The notes under the pieces were generated by a model that saw only the letters and a list, made by a program, of their open reading frames with translations, did no database searches and was not told the DNA's origin. Shown here in pieces: positions 1-13,537 of a stretch of DNA of 64,000 nucleotides. A program made the position numbers and the translations under genes. This DNA is from Varroa destructor (taxonomy: Eukaryota > Arthropoda > Arachnida > Mesostigmata > Varroidae). Position 1 is the first letter of the stretch. Each line of letters begins with the position of its first letter. Location of the stretch: assembly GCF_002443255.2 (NCBI RefSeq), contig NW_019211456.1, forward strand, positions 42,175,435 to 42,239,434. The letters run 5' to 3'.

Positions 1-489
1 GAAAATCGATGTACAGTCACGCTTGTATAATCGACATAATATTAACCATTAGCGTTACACTAGGAATTTTATATGTATCAGTTATATTTTGGTCAAGCAA
101 GAGGAATATCATAAAATACGATGAATTTACTACACACACAATATGAACATCATTATTTTAGTCCTTCCTTATATATGTTATCTGGGCCTTGCACTGACCA
201 GTGCTATTGTACCCTTGCATCATTAAGGCGCAGGTAGCTCGTAACGGAGATATTTGCATCATCAGGATCAGACGATGGGTTCACTCCTTTATTTTCCTGT
301 GGTACCTTCTAAGATATTTTTCTCTTACCCCATCGAGTGGCGTAGGCTCATATCCTGCGGAGTCGATTTATCTCCTAGCATTATCCTTTCGCTCCCCTTT
401 TCATCTGTTCTCCCTGTTGCCCCTAGGTCCTATCGTAAGTCTCTGTTACGATCCCCATATCAGCCATACCAGTGCTCGGTCATCGCCCT

Positions 490-941
490 ATGGATTCTTT
501 CTCTCCCTTTGATTCTCCCAAACGCTCTCGGAATGCTTGTCCTATTTTGCGCCGTGTTCTGCAAGGCGACCACGAATCTACTATACTTCGCTTCAAAGTC
601 GAACTCCGTTCAGGTGAGCCTGGTCCTGCAACCATTCACCAAGCATACAAGCCTTTGGACAAACCGCTCCTTGAGACGGCGGTACTGCTAATTCCGTTGC
701 TCTTGATAGCTACGTGCGGTTCACACTCGTTCTGTTTTTGGCATCAGCGCCCACGAAAGGTTGTAAAACGCTTAGTATTCCTAAGTGTTCCGGTCGCCAT
801 CAAGACTATTTACTTGTTAGGGACTATCATTGGAGGAAACAAGTAAGCATTCTAGCCGAAAAATGTGGTAGGAGTCAAGCAAGCAGTGAGATACATGCTA
901 GAATTTTAAAACAAGAGTTGGTTAAGAGAAAATCTGTCTGA
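490..941 (+). CDS. Possible two-exon small gene (490-613 joined to 748-941, 105 aa)
   Basis: An ATG at 490 opens a basic, soluble-looking frame (begins MDSFSPFDSPKRSR) that meets a perfect donor, TTCAG|GTGAGC, at 613/614 in phase 1. An acceptor (a T-rich run, then GGCATCAG) at 747/748 restores the frame. The second exon reads KCSGRHQDYLLVRDYHW and continues, Lys- and Arg-rich, to TGA at 941. The implied intron is 134 bp. A second donor-like AACAA|GTAAGC at 842/843 could end this exon earlier and lead to more exons. I recognise no family. The support is only joint frame, splice signals and amino-acid composition. The upstream open frame begins at 439, so there may be an earlier exon boundary. 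Overlapping open frames on the same strand mean this could be chance. Confidence 0.25.
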
Positions 942-3900
942 AAGCTGTTTCAGGCATTTGCATTCTAATGACTGAAGAAATCGTTGCAAATATGTCGGGT
1001 ACTTTTTATGCATCACACAATAATAAGACGAACCAAAGAAAGTTAGGAATACGTTTTTACAACTCTTCTGCGCTGACAACAACCCTGAATAGTCAGATTA
1101 TACATGCGGCATTTTCTGATATCTTGTGATCGCTATGATGGGTTACATGTCTCACCAACATTCATCTAATCATCTATACTGCCTTCAATTGATTCGCTTC
1201 GTCCGGGCGAGATGGTCAAAATATACAATCATGCTAAAGAAGAGTTCTAATAGAACTTGAAGATTGATTAATGTCGCTTTTATGCGTCCCCATTCTTCGT
1301 CAAAATTTTCTACAGGTTATATTACATTGTATACCAGACAAAGGATGCTACCAGATGATAACTTATAGTCTAGATACAATCTAATTTCGAAGCAAACAAC
1401 ACCTTTGTTCACCTCGTAGAACCTTTATTTATCGTAGATTAGCCAGCGACATCCTGATACCATTATGTATGCTCTTACCACCTCGTTGCTTCACTAGTTA
1501 GTCGTGTGCTTCAACTTGTTTGGATTTCACTCCGACCGCTAGGTGGGTTGGTCTATCCGCAAGTATAGGTCCCAGACTGTCGGTGGCATCCTTGTCACTG
1601 ACTAAGCCTGTTCTAAGGACATAGGATTGGGGCCGTGTGGTGATAGGAGTTCTACAGCGGGGCTTGGTGAGGCAGTCGAGGACAAGCTACCTCTTCGTCT
1701 TTGGCTCCTTTCGCAACGTGCCGTCGTTCGGGAGCTCAGGCCTTGTTTCCTTAACCCCTATGTGAGGTCACTCCATTGTATAGCACACGAGTATGCTGAG
1801 ACGAACTAACGATACGAGTCTACTTCGGTAACATGGGAGATACTAAATCGAACGATCCCAGGACAGTCACTCAGTAACTACACTTGTGCCACACTACCCT
1901 AAACCCTTAAACCTCGGCGTGTCAAAGACAACATTTGATGGCGAGTAGGCTACGACCTGACGTGTGCAGCTATGCCTATATACACATGTTAATGTAACAT
2001 CATGTGCTAGCTCGCATGTGTAGAAATCTGCCTTTTTTTTTCTGCATTTATATGAGCATGCCTTGGTCTAGTACGTGCATAGTACAGTTAGCATAGTCTA
2101 CTTCAAAAGAATTATCCTCGACATTCTGTACAATTGATTCCTCTTCAAAAAACTATTAGGCAGGCCCTATTCAATAGGCGGTTAACCAAAGCCTTGCAAA
2201 ATGCAGAACCTCAAGCTCTAAGCTATCACACTTGTTGTCCGTGGAAAAGATTCTGTAGCCAGTAGCTCCTAAAAAGGCTTATGACACCCGAAAGCTAAAG
2301 AAGTTAAGCTGTAAAAGGCGAATTTATGCAGGAAAAGTCAGGCACCAAGCGTTAAGGAAAAATGGGACTGAGGTAAAGTTCGTTTTTTTTTCGTGTCAAG
2401 GTTAGAGCAATAGCGCACTGTACGATAACTCCCTTTAGGGTTCCATGGAGACAAGCTCTTCATGACCCGAATCCTATCGTCTTCGTTCGTTTTTTCATAG
2501 CTCGGCCCTGTAGATGAACCAGACATCGACGCAGTTCCACGCGCTCACCGTTCTTGTATAATGACACCAATGCGTCCCTTATCTTGCATAATAATGCTGA
2601 TAATAATTGCACATTGCGTATTGCCCTCTAGATTGATGGCGGTTCTGACGATGGTGGTAGAGCGGTTGCGCTGCGCAGGGTTGACACCGTTTGCTGCTTG
2701 CTACGGGTCCGAATGAAGGAGAATGAAGACGAAGAGCTTGAGGTACGGATGGCTTTCCAATTTGGCCAAGTAGTCCGAAGTAGATGCCGTCGGTAATAGT
2801 ATGAAGTAGGTGGAAAAGTAAGAGAGAAGGGCGATTGCGCGTGGGACGGATGCTTGTCGGTCATAGGGAGGACGAAGACTAAGCAGCACTGAGCGAAATC
2901 TGACGCCTGCTCTCACATAGCGCGTGGGTCTGGAGGCTAGGGATCCAGTTTTCCTACTATTGAACCCAAGAACAGGCATCCTCTGGTCGGACGAGACCTG
3001 CTTACACTGTCGCTAGAGTGACTACTTAACGAGCCGAACTCGAGACTGCCATCATATACCAATTGGACTCAGCATCGGAGATGGGAAGTATGGAATTCAC
3101 TATATGATATATAGAAAAAAGTAGTTCTCTAGTGGAGGTAATGCCACAGTCACAATATGCGATACTTTGATTACTTCTAAACATCACTCCAGCATTTAAA
3201 GTTCTAATCATTGCGGTAAGAAAAGCCTCCTTGATGCCCAGCTTGTTACCCAATTGTAGAATGCTTTAATCATAAATAAAAATTACTTTAATAGGAGCAT
3301 CTTTAATATCACCTAGACACTTATGTAACTTAAGTGAATCTACAATTCGTTAGCAAGCAATGGTCGCTAGAAGCGTCAGTCAGTTTGAAAATCATGTTCA
3401 GGTCTGTGTTTTTTGACCTAAGCGGATGGAAAGATGTGATTAACATAGATAAACAGTGCCGAGTGCTTATATCAAGTTCCTAGCTATTGATGAGTATAAG
3501 CGAAAAGAGGCTAAGTTTCTGTTTTTCGAAGTCGAAAATGCTGGTAGAGCCTATCGAAGATTGGTGAAACACTGCGTAAAAAGCCCTTCAACAGCTTGTT
3601 ACTGATACAACAAATTTTAAGAACGGAAATTAGAAGGTTGCCATATTCACAGTTGACACCGATGGCATTTATTATTACGAGGTGCTGCCCAAAACGGAAA
3701 CGGTCAATGCTCCTAGATATATCGGGTTCCTTGAGAACGTCCTGAATGTGCTGCGATCGACAAGATATAGCGTAATTGCTCGACATCAACGCACGAGCCT
3801 TTCGTCACGCTTCAATCTCAGCCTAAATTCATGAAAGTAGGATCGAACTTTGGCCCTTACATTCCGCAGATTCGAAGGTCATATAGCATGATTTACGAAT

Positions 3901-5639
3901 TAGTCAGCTCCAGACCCTGTCTAATCTACAAAAATCTTATTTTTTATCTTTCATTTTTAATAAATGAATTAAGGAAAGCGACGCCGTGTTACTTAATGCA
4001 ATCATGTGGCGTTCCTGATGACGTGAGGATCTCAGCACTAATTTTCGTAAGACAACGTTGAAATCTTTATCTATGTCTACGAAGCGCATGTCTATAATGT
4101 GCGACAAAGAAACAAGCAAAAGATCAAGATACGATTCTGTTTTATTATATTATGTCATATTTATCTAGTATTAATTAACAGTCTCGATCGTGGTTTTTAC
4201 ATAGTCTCACATTAATTCTAATATTAAAAATAGTGATAAACAAAATGTAATCAAGCTAGAGAAACTCACCGATAGTCACAAACCCTTTGGAGATTTCTGC
4301 TCCCAATAGCTCATAGCATTTCTTCTCTGGATACTCATGTCACTATCACACATTTATACAATAGCTAATCATCGCAGAATCAGTGCTTACCTACAAAAGG
4401 CATTTTATCGATTTCGTTCAGTGCCCGGATTCGTCTCTCTCGGTTCTTTTTGCGGGCCACGATTCCCACGTAGCGTGCGGCCTCTGCTTCGAACACGGAT
4501 ATGTTCCTCCGATGCGGTAGCCATAGTTATCAAAACCAGCAGAGAGGCCAGCGGCCGAAGACAGCAGGGCTAGTCGCAATGTGTAGTACTGAAGTGAAGC
4601 ACATTGCACTAATCCCAGTGGGGAGCCGCTTTGCACGTGTCTTTCTCTTCCTATCTGTCGTCCCTTGTGGTTCACCCATTGGTCGCTTCTAACTCAGTTA
4701 CCCTGAGTTGTCCTGAAGACTTGGTTGGTCGGCAGCTTCTGCCGGGTTGCCTCTACGGCTCAGACAGACGAACATGACCACGCACGCCCATACACGCACA
4801 GACCGGGCCATGTCAGCAAGGATATGCCATTTTCGCTACCGGTATACGGATCATCGGTGCTAGACTGTATTTCGCGGTCCTGCACCTTTTCGTGCAACCT
4901 CCAATGTTTTGTTGGTCCGCTCTCGTTACCTCCGCCGCTTGCGTTCTTATTGTCCTGCAATTATCTCTTTGGCCTAGTGGGGAAATTGCTTCTGAGACGG
5001 TGGACCATCTTGGTCTTCATTCGTTCGATGATTCGAAAACGTACACGCTGTTGAATCGGTGTGACCACAGCCGATCCTGGGTTACTCTAAAGTGAGTTAC
5101 TCGACTGAGGGGCTGTAGTTCAAGTTTGCGAACTTAGTAAAAATCAACTACAAAAATCAGCTGACGAAAAGGTGAACCTGTTTTACTGAGCATTATCTCA
5201 CGTGCAATTAGCGCCTATTTCACCCCATTTGCGGTGCCGATTTGTTTGTGGAACGGAGACAGCGTGAAATGTTTTTAGATTTCAGATAACCTGGCGTTAA
5301 GTTTACTTTGCTGCGGCTAAACTATTTGTTTTTAACTTTAGCTAGCCATCGCCAATTAGATAATGTTTAGGTAATTCACAGACCTAAATTATGCACCGTT
5401 TTTTCGTTAGGCTTATCTTCGGAGCATCAGGTGATGATGCTAATGGCCGAATTCAATAGCGGTAACAAACATTTGGCAGGGTATCCATCGCTTTGCCTCT
5501 CCTCAACGATTCGGAATACTCAGAAGTAACATTTGTTATTTTTATCCCCTCAATGTAATCGAACAGTAGTAATTAATTTATCATTCCGTCGTCATGACGG
5601 TACTCTTGAGTAGCTCTATACAACGACGGATATACTTTT
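942..5639. other. Gene-free stretch
   Basis: I see no supportable gene here. Frames are short and mostly start at non-ATG codons. A 92-codon minus-strand frame with an ATG (2979 down to 2701) is Ser- and Tyr-rich with no recognisable motif and overlaps another minus-strand frame at 2628-2864. The parts around 1540-1800 and 4420-4970 are GC-richer than their surroundings and may be transcribed, but nothing shows it. Confidence 0.4.
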
Positions 5640-5815
5640 GGTCGTCGGACTCTTCAGAGGAAGCCCCGTTTCGTCTTTCGCCACTCATTACGACCTCTTG
5701 CCGCTTTCTACTCCAACTCCAGAGTTCAGCGAAATGAGAGCGCAGCTAGGGTTTCGGTTGAGGTAGAGAAAGCGATCAGCACCAACCGACAACGGCGAAA
5801 CACGAGAAAGACCCC

Positions 5816-5998
5816 ATGGCAAAACTCAGCGGCAGGCTTGAAGTTTCTGAAAGTTATTCATCAAATGTAGAAGACACAGCGATCAGGAAATATAACGCCA
5901 ACCCATCGCGAGTTGTACAGTACGAAGAGCTTTGCAATCATGCACAAGAAGGCGATCATCAGGAAAAACTAGACGCTAATTCCCTTGTGAAAGGATAA
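5816..5998 (+). CDS. Small ORF, 60 aa, unknown
   Basis: An ATG in the context CCCATGG opens a 60-codon frame with soluble, acidic character (MAKLSGRLEVSESY at the start, then a Glu/Gln/Asn-rich tail) ending in TAA. About 150 bases of CT- then GA-rich, stop-poor DNA lie upstream (from about 5650) and could be a 5' leader. No signal peptide, membrane segment or known motif is visible, and no good donor falls inside the frame. It may be a first coding exon, a micropeptide or chance. Confidence 0.2.
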   Translation: MAKLSGRLEVSESYSSNVEDTAIRKYNANPSRVVQYEELCNHAQEGDHQEKLDANSLVKG

Positions 5999-6929
5999 CC
6001 TAAAGCACTGCTTTCCCGTTGGGGCATATCTGACCTTTGCCATATCTTAGTAGACAACTCTGCAAGCATATGGTAGCCATGATGATGATGGTGGGAACGG
6101 AACCGTGAAAGCCATATTTCTGTCTGTGCAACTACTAGCACCAAGATGAAAACGCTACCAGATGAATAGATCTCTTCAGAGCTTCATGTAAAGACTGGAG
6201 TGAATATTTGCCCCGGCCGATTATAAAAACTACGTTATTCAAATTCAAACCAAACGAACAAAGTATCAGATAGATAGAAGGAGAGGCAGGTTCCAAACAG
6301 TGTTAACCTCATCCTGGTGACAGTACATGGGAAGTATATGACATGATGATTGTTATTAGAAAAGCTTCGCAAAGATGCTTTATAAAAGTTCTTATTAATG
6401 ATCCATCAAACTAATTTTTTTATGAGGTTTGTATGAAACGAAAGATGATGACATCAAACATTCATTTTACTTGAGCTTGATCCCTTTTCAAGTGAAATTT
6501 GTGAAGACGAAGCAGTTTGTTTGCCTGAAGTTTGTTACTTAGCTATCACCGTGCATGGCTTTAAGTTCATTTATAAGTATTTGCGCTTGATAAAGTTGGC
6601 TTATCGATCATTTTGAGTATAAAATAATATTCAACTTGTCAACAAAGAATGTATGCAAGAGCCAGTCTGTTATACGACTCGCTTTCAACATTAGCAGACA
6701 AACTTGAATGACGTAAGGGACATATAGAAAGACATCGTGAGAGGGTTTTAAAAAATCTGGTTGCTCAGGGGTCTGGGTTTCCCTCAGCCTCGTTGACTCG
6801 TACAGGGTAATAGCCACTGTTGGCGCCTATAGAATTTTAATGACTTCTATTTTTGTCGCCACAAACGACCTGAATTGTAGCGAAACGTTTGAAGACTGCC
6901 AATCGGGTACTTTTTCGATCGAGGGTTTG

Positions 6930-6954
6930 CCCCCCCCCCTCCTCCTCCTCCTCC
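6930..6954 (+). repeat. Poly-C followed by CCT repeat
   Basis: Ten C residues at 6930-6939 run into repeats of CCT. It is a simple sequence tract, first of five poly-C runs on this strand between 6.9 and 14.9 kb. Confidence 0.9.
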
Positions 6955-8453
6955 CGCTCCCCGGTCTCGACCTATATGGTCCAGGACGTTAAATACTATT
7001 TGAAGATATTTTATTTTAGGAGACGAAAGTCAAAATGTAACAAAAAAAACAACAGTCGAAGAGGAAGCGAGGGCTCTACTACAGGTGGCTCAAACTGAAT
7101 TGTTGAGTGAAGCTATTAACATCATTAAAACTATGGATGGCGTGTTGAAACTGGAAACGTAAGAAAAAACGTGAGCGTAAAATATCTGATTATGGCCTTA
7201 TTCCTGCGAAGTAACAGAGTATGTTTTTGACAGCTTATTGCTGAGACGATCGGCATCAAGCCAAATGCTAGATACTATTCCAGGGGCGTTTTCGAATTTA
7301 ACTGCACTCTAACTGTAGTCATCGCTCTGCTGATTAAATCAATCCTTATGACCTTCTCTACGGGACAAATCTCTTCTCTGATCGATCAAAGTTAGCATGT
7401 TCCTTTTCGAGGCGCATGTAAACATTAGTTCAATAGACACAGCTTTGCGTAGACGTTTCTAAAATCGTTATAATTAGTATCTGATATAAAATTGTTTCAC
7501 GAGTAACATGAGCTAATAAAACAGGATCATTTTTTAGTTATTAGAGGCGGGCCAGTGGCTCTCGCCACCTGACGCTGCTAGTTAACGCAGAGAAGCAGTA
7601 ATGGAAGGGTCAACGAAAAAGTTACGTATGACATGCTCGTTGACACTGGTCCTTTCTGGACCGCATTTTTGAAAATTATAGAGTTAAAGTTTAAACCGGG
7701 CTATAGATCGTAGTAAAAATAACTTCGCCTATGTCAAGATTTTCTAAGTAAGATTTACTTTACTGGCAGTCTTAATTACGCTCACGACACGTCATTCACC
7801 CTCGTGGCAAATGTTCTGTTTTCGAGTTGTCCTTCTAACCATACCGCAGGATGGCTCTATCAAAGCCGTCGCAGTCATTTTGATACCTGCTTTTGTAAAG
7901 CCTTGCGTTGTGCTAAAATCCCCACGGATCGCCAGCAGGCCCCAGCAGCTCGGCCTAGTAAGTATAGCTGAGCTCAACCCGCCCGGCCCGACCCGTGTTT
8001 ATTCCGTGCGCTCTGCGTATGATCGATGCGATCCCTCTGATTTAGCTACAGTTGAATGTAGTGAGCCTGCCTACCGCCGTCTAGCTATCCAGCCGAACAC
8101 GCTGGCTGGCTCTGCCTTGCTTGCTTTCTATAGCAAAAATCCTACAGACTCGCATGGATCTGAGTCTGATTAGACTCTTCAGTAGATGCACGCATCCATG
8201 TAGACGTACGGCCCTCGCTTGTTAGCTCTGCTTGTACTCATATCGATAAAGACGCGTCCGCCGTGACATATACAGACAGCCAAACCGCCCATACATGCAC
8301 GCTATATTACGCATTGAACGAAATCCTTAAAGCGTTGGAGGACGCAGCGACCAAAAGCACCATACCCACTAGAGGCGAGGCGCCATTGTAGACAACAGAT
8401 CAAACTCGAAGAGCAGAGCGAGCACAAGCGTAGATGGCTCATAGCTGGTCGTA

Positions 8454-8468
8454 CCCCCCCCCCCCCCC
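8454..8468 (+). repeat. Poly-C tract, 15 bases
   Basis: An uninterrupted run of 15 C is read directly from the sequence. No gene is adjacent. Confidence 0.95.
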
Positions 8469-9977
8469 ACAAGAGATCCCGTAAGTTATCTTTATGTATG
8501 CTAGGAGAGTGCTAGGCCACTATGTGGAGTCAATGCTTGCTGCTGCGAACGGCCATATTTCTTCCACCAGAACGAGTGAGGCCCCAATTGTTTGCGAATA
8601 TTAACAAAAACGAACGAAAGGATGTGATAACTATACACTGTTACAGATCGATACGAAAATGAATATAGAGGAACACCCGCCATGTTGTCATTATCTTCTG
8701 AAAGTTCCTCTCCATACATATTTTACCTGTTTGGGTCGTTTTCGTTTGAAAAACGAAATGTCCGGAAGATTAAGCAGTGTCGAAATAAACCAAAACATAC
8801 ATAAATATGGTTCTAATTCAAACGTGTCTTTTGCGTCAAATCATCATTGCTTATTGGATGAATGCGTCCTTTTTGATCTCGAGGTATAGTTGGCTAGTAT
8901 AAACATATGTATGAAGCGTCTAGGATAAATTGATTTTCCTCACAACATAAATAGAGAAAAGGAGAGTTTTCCAAAACAGTTAACTGATTTAAGCATCCTA
9001 GAGCATCAGTTCCCCTGCTGTGCTATAAGCGAATTACTGGATTTCACATTAGATCAACCTAGGCCGCACTTCGCGTTGGTTTAGAGAGGTAAACGATCCA
9101 GTGAAAAGGTTACAAGTGACAAATGATAGGTTTGATGCACGTACTCCTGAGTTTTAGTGTATCACAAACGTAATTACGTTTGAGAGATGAACGCGAGATG
9201 GATGTTTACTTAAATTCAATGAAAAAATGGCTCCTGGTAAGCGAAGTAATTATTTTGCTTAGAAGGAAACGTTTGCTCTTCTTATCGACGTTTTATATTG
9301 TAGCGTTAAGTTATAGTTTTGGTTTCGACTAATTGGTCTTCCGAAGAACTTTCTAAACGTTAAATCCGCTAAGCAAGATCATTGGAAGTCACCACGGCCA
9401 GTCCATTGAGATTTTTTGGCCTTTAAAAGACACAAGCAAAACAGCGTCCGCTGCTTCCATTTACAGTGAACACATGGCCCATTATTGTTGAAATGTGTAT
9501 TATAGTTATTATTAGAAATTCATTGGCTTTTGCTCGCACATTGACACAAACGTCTCACTTATTTTTTACACTTTAACAAATTGAAAATGGCAAAGATAAG
9601 CAATTGAAGTTTGGTCATGATTCATCATAGTACCCGTTGAATGGCTGAGGTACAACGATAAATTATCAGCCAAGTAACATAATCAAGGCCTAGCGATAAC
9701 ACATATCGTACTACAAAAATCAAACGAGTACTTCTAGTTTAGGCAAATCAGGACACTAGTCCCTTTTCTACTTTAGTTAACTGCCACGCCGAAGACACGC
9801 AGGAGGTAAGAAGCTGATGTCAAAAAACACGTTTAATTTACGAAAAGTTCAAGATAAATATTGTCGCTTATTACAGTATAATTGGGATAATAAAAAAAAT
9901 CGATAGGATTCTACTTTCGCAGATGGCAGGCAAGTATTTTAATAGCAGAAATACGTAAATCTCGCTCCGTAACCACT

Positions 9978-9999
9978 CTACTACTACTACTACTACTAC
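9978..9999 (+). repeat. CTA trinucleotide microsatellite
   Basis: Seven CTA units plus one C are read directly. They lie in AT-rich non-coding DNA. Confidence 0.95.
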
Positions 10000-11539
10000 G
10001 TTGATCATAAAAATGGAAGCTGTATATTTCTGCCCCTTGAGTTGTTAGATACTATCATATGTTGCCTTGGACACAAACGAAGCAGCGGTTAGGCGCTTAA
10101 CCTCGTGAAGGTACCTATTCTGCTCAATGAAACAATTTATAACTACACTGACGTCCTCTTTGATGCTTCTCTTTTCCCGTGTCCTAAGCTTTGTATAGCA
10201 TCCTGCTATAGTCAGTAGCATTTACCTATAAGTAGTTATCTCCATGGTCCAGGATTAAACATAAACAAATACTAAATAGCCATGTACACAATTCAGCCTC
10301 GCTCGTTTCAGCTAGAGGTCAGCAGCCGTGGCGAGTCGACATTGAGATTAAACGAATCACAAAATATGAGATTTTTCTGAGAAAGAGGAAAGCCTAAGCT
10401 AGACGTACATCGTATGATTCTCTTTCGTTCCCTCTTTTCTATCTTTTTGTCTAATATCTCACACGGTAGCAGCTCACGGCAGCATGGCTAGTCGGCCGCG
10501 CTACCGTGAACCACATTCTATATGGCGCAAAGAGAGGACCACTTGCTCGCAGGTTTCTTGCTTGCTAGTACACGCTATGGCGGTGGTTTTACAACTGTAC
10601 TCATCGGGAGGTCGTCTTTGCGACGACGCGAAGCGCCAACGAAATAGAACATTACCACGCATATTCTTGAACACGAACGCCAATAACGGCAGCAGACAGC
10701 GACATCGACTTAGCCTGTACACGAACGCTCACATCTATACCAACTACTATAGCAGCAAGAAGCGAGCATACATTCTGTAGTGAACTTGCTATTCGGCCCC
10801 CATAGCCTGCTTTGTATAGCGCTTTGCGGTGCCCCATCTATCGTCCACAGACTATTCGTCTGTTTCTAGCGGTGTTCCTTCCGTCGACATGACTGGGGAG
10901 GGAGATTTTGTGGTTTGGATACGATTCAGTTGAATGCGCCAATAGGCCAGTTAAGATGGCGCAAGTAACGCTCAATCACCATGCAGATATCCAGCCACGT
11001 TCGCCGACCAACGAAAGATAGAACAACAGCGGCAACACCGAACGAGGTGCTGAAGTGGTTATTATTCATACCAAAAGGGAAAGTGAATTCCGCAACCTGT
11101 CTTCGTAGGCGTCAGGGGAACTCCCAGCAGAAGCCGTTGTAATTATTTGGCAGCGACTCCAATTTGGGCGAAGGTCGACGGTCCCGCTGCTGACGATATT
11201 GTTCGTTGTATCAAAATTATATCTCCTTTGGATTTTACTTCGCCCCTGCGATGCGACGAGCTGACGTGTTTGCGAAAGGGCCGCCGCTGTGAACGGCCCA
11301 CACGCGGCCGGCAGTGACCCTGTCAAATATTTTGCTAGAGAGTGCAAACAAGGTTACAGCGTGTGCGGTCAAACTATTATCTCACACACTGTGGAGAGCA
11401 TGATTCTAGAGTTTTGCCAAAATAAAGTACGGTACTACATAACAACTCTCCCTCTGAAGCCCATAAACGCCCTCCGGCCTTTTTCTGTAACCCATCCCTC
11501 CCACGACGGTGTTGCGGCGTACTGTTTAGAACATGCCTG

Positions 11540-11557
11540 CCCCCCCCGCCCCCCCCC
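11540..11557 (+). repeat. Interrupted poly-C tract
   Basis: Eighteen bases, all C except a single G in the middle. It is a simple sequence tract in non-coding DNA. Confidence 0.95.
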
Positions 11558-12166
11558 ACGTGTTGAACTGGATTGAAGCAACTGTGATAAGCATTTTATT
11601 CTACCATCTCGCTTATTTTTGTTATTGGATTTGTTAGCAAGCGCGTTAATGTAAGATCACCACTGATTAGGGCGAATGTATCTATAAGCAACCGTAGGCG
11701 CGACACATATACAGTATTAATTCAAATCGGTTATACCTGTAGTACATTAATAACTATGTGCTGTTCACAAAATATCTAGAAATGCTTCAACAAGCTACTA
11801 CATAGCATTCTAATCAGACAGCCAATCCCTTATAGGTTCACCCAGTTTTTTTATTTGCAACTTTTTTCTATATTGTGTAATCAACTCCACTGAAGGCAAA
11901 TCCATTTCCAGTAATTGACTCTTCGCGTTAGCAATGGAAAGGCTATAAATACTCATATTTAATGTATAGATAAAACGCGAAATTAATAAAATTCTTAAAA
12001 AAAAATAGTCTTAAAATTCATAGAAATAAAAAGGTAAATTTAGTCCGGCTACTACTTTATGCAACTGCCGACCTTTTGGAAGTCCTTGACCCCGTTGGAG
12101 GAACTCTCGCATCCTTGACCTTACTGCGCGCCGTTCAGGGGTTAACCCGGAGACTGTAGCACGTGT

Positions 12167-12183
12167 CCCCCCCCCCCCCCCCC
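12167..12183 (+). repeat. Poly-C tract, 17 bases
   Basis: This is the longest uninterrupted C run in the window, read directly. Confidence 0.95.
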
Positions 12184-12853
12184 ACTGCCGACCCCTCACG
12201 TGTCTTGTCTATCCAAGCCGTGCTGCCAATGACGTATTTGGGGTTCTCTGCTTCCGTCGACGGATTGGCTCTTCTCTAGTGACGTCACGTCGGTCTCCGT
12301 CGTGGGGCTTCCCTTGTACGTCGCCCCCCAGAAAGTGGCAACGGCGCCAAACCACACTCAAGAATGTCATGTGTATCTCTTTCCTGTAGGTCCTGCTTAT
12401 GTTTAGGAGACTACGCATGGTAATGTCAAGCATAACAAATATTTGCTACGTACAAATAGTGCGTCACGTATCGAGCAATTGTTCGATGAACAGTCATTTA
12501 AACAATCGTCATTAGAAGTAATCACTAATAAGGATTAGGTCGTATAGCTGGGTGCATTGCAAATACAGTCTCAATAAATAGACCCCGACACTTGGAATGC
12601 ATCATGGATTACAGGACAACGTCCTGCTCGTGTGTTTCTGGTGTACGTCTTTAAGCATAACATCTCCGAGTTGTCCATAAGGCAATCCCATAGCGACCGA
12701 GCTGTCCTCACAATCCTCCTGTAGCAGCAACCTTCGAGAAATGGGACACGCACACACGCACATACGCACATCCTCAGTTACTGTATATAGCGGCGGGGAG
12801 TAGCATGGCAGTGGGCTTCCCTCAAAATCTCGTAGGATGCGTGGCCGTTTCTC

Positions 12854-12917
12854 TGTGTCGTGTATGTGAGTGTGAGTGTGAGTGCCTGTGTATGTGTGAG
12901 TGTCTATGTGCGTGCAA
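12854..12917 (+). repeat. TG-rich simple repeat (TGTGAG/TGTATG type)
   Basis: Imperfect repetition of TGTG, TGTATG and TGTGAG units on the plus strand. Related TG-rich sequence recurs at about 12990-13050. It gives low-complexity open frames on both strands that should not be read as genes. Confidence 0.8.
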
Positions 12918-12961
12918 CACTAGGTTATTGTGAGCTGAACGTATGCGCTCTACCTGACAGC

Positions 12962-13537
12962 CTATTTGCCTTGTTCGGTATATCTCCCCGTGTGTGTGCG
13001 CTTGTGTGTGCGGGCGAATGTATGTACGTACGAGTATGTGTATGGCATGTGTATTTGGGAGGGTAAACTCGCGGCTGTCTGTACAAGGACGTGTACCGGC
13101 CAGCGTAAAGCTCGTATGAGACGGATTGGGGAAGGGACAGGCAAGCGATGTTGGAAGTCTTGCTTGCATTCCGAAGCGAAGCAGAGAAATACACAGGGCT
13201 GTGAGAGCCGGTTGTTCGGAGAGGGTGCCACGAAATCAAACACCTGGGAAGGGAAATGGAGGCGCTGTGCGTCAACATGGGCTAAGATGAGGGCTTGGCC
13301 ACTCGCCACAAGTAGCGTGGCCAAATGGAGGGATGAATCGATGTTGCTAGGAATTGTGCACAATCGAAGAACCAAGAGGCCTGTTAAGCACGTTGGATGT
13401 ATGGCCGTGGTCGTTGTAGTGGTGGTGCGACTGCGGGATGTCTCTCCGTGCTTTACCATAACCTGGGTTGGGCAGCCGGGCCCCCTGATTCGCCTATCGA
13501 TTGAGTTCTGTTGCGCCTCAGAAAAGCAGTGAAGCAA
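12962..13537. other. Segment open on both strands, no recognisable protein
   Basis: A 188-codon plus-strand frame (12966-13532) and a 191-codon minus-strand frame (13537-12962) cover the same DNA. The minus frame carries Thr-rich and His/Thr-rich low complexity and the plus frame a Val run, both from GT-rich repeats. No domain is visible in either. The plus side is G-rich, which lowers stop frequency and may explain both frames. A transcript is possible but not shown. Confidence 0.3.

Larger units (their letters stand above)
6000..10483. other. Gene-free stretch with simple repeats
   Basis: No coding region can be supported. The stretch holds a C/CCT tract at 6930-6954, a 15-base poly-C at 8454-8468 and a CTA microsatellite at 9978-9999. 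AT-rich DNA without recognisable transposon protein relics fills the rest. Confidence 0.4.
10781..12853. other. Gene-free stretch with two poly-C tracts
   Basis: No gene is supported. Short frames on both strands at 11.07-11.58 kb overlap one another and have no recognisable content. The poly-C tracts at 11540-11557 and 12167-12183 are the clearest features. Confidence 0.4.

Noticed and set aside
10484..10780. 98-codon ATG frame (begins MASRPRYREPHSIW) with a good start context
   Set aside because: Two minus-strand frames cover the same DNA, composition is Asn/Arg/Tyr-rich without motif, and no splice sites or homology support it.
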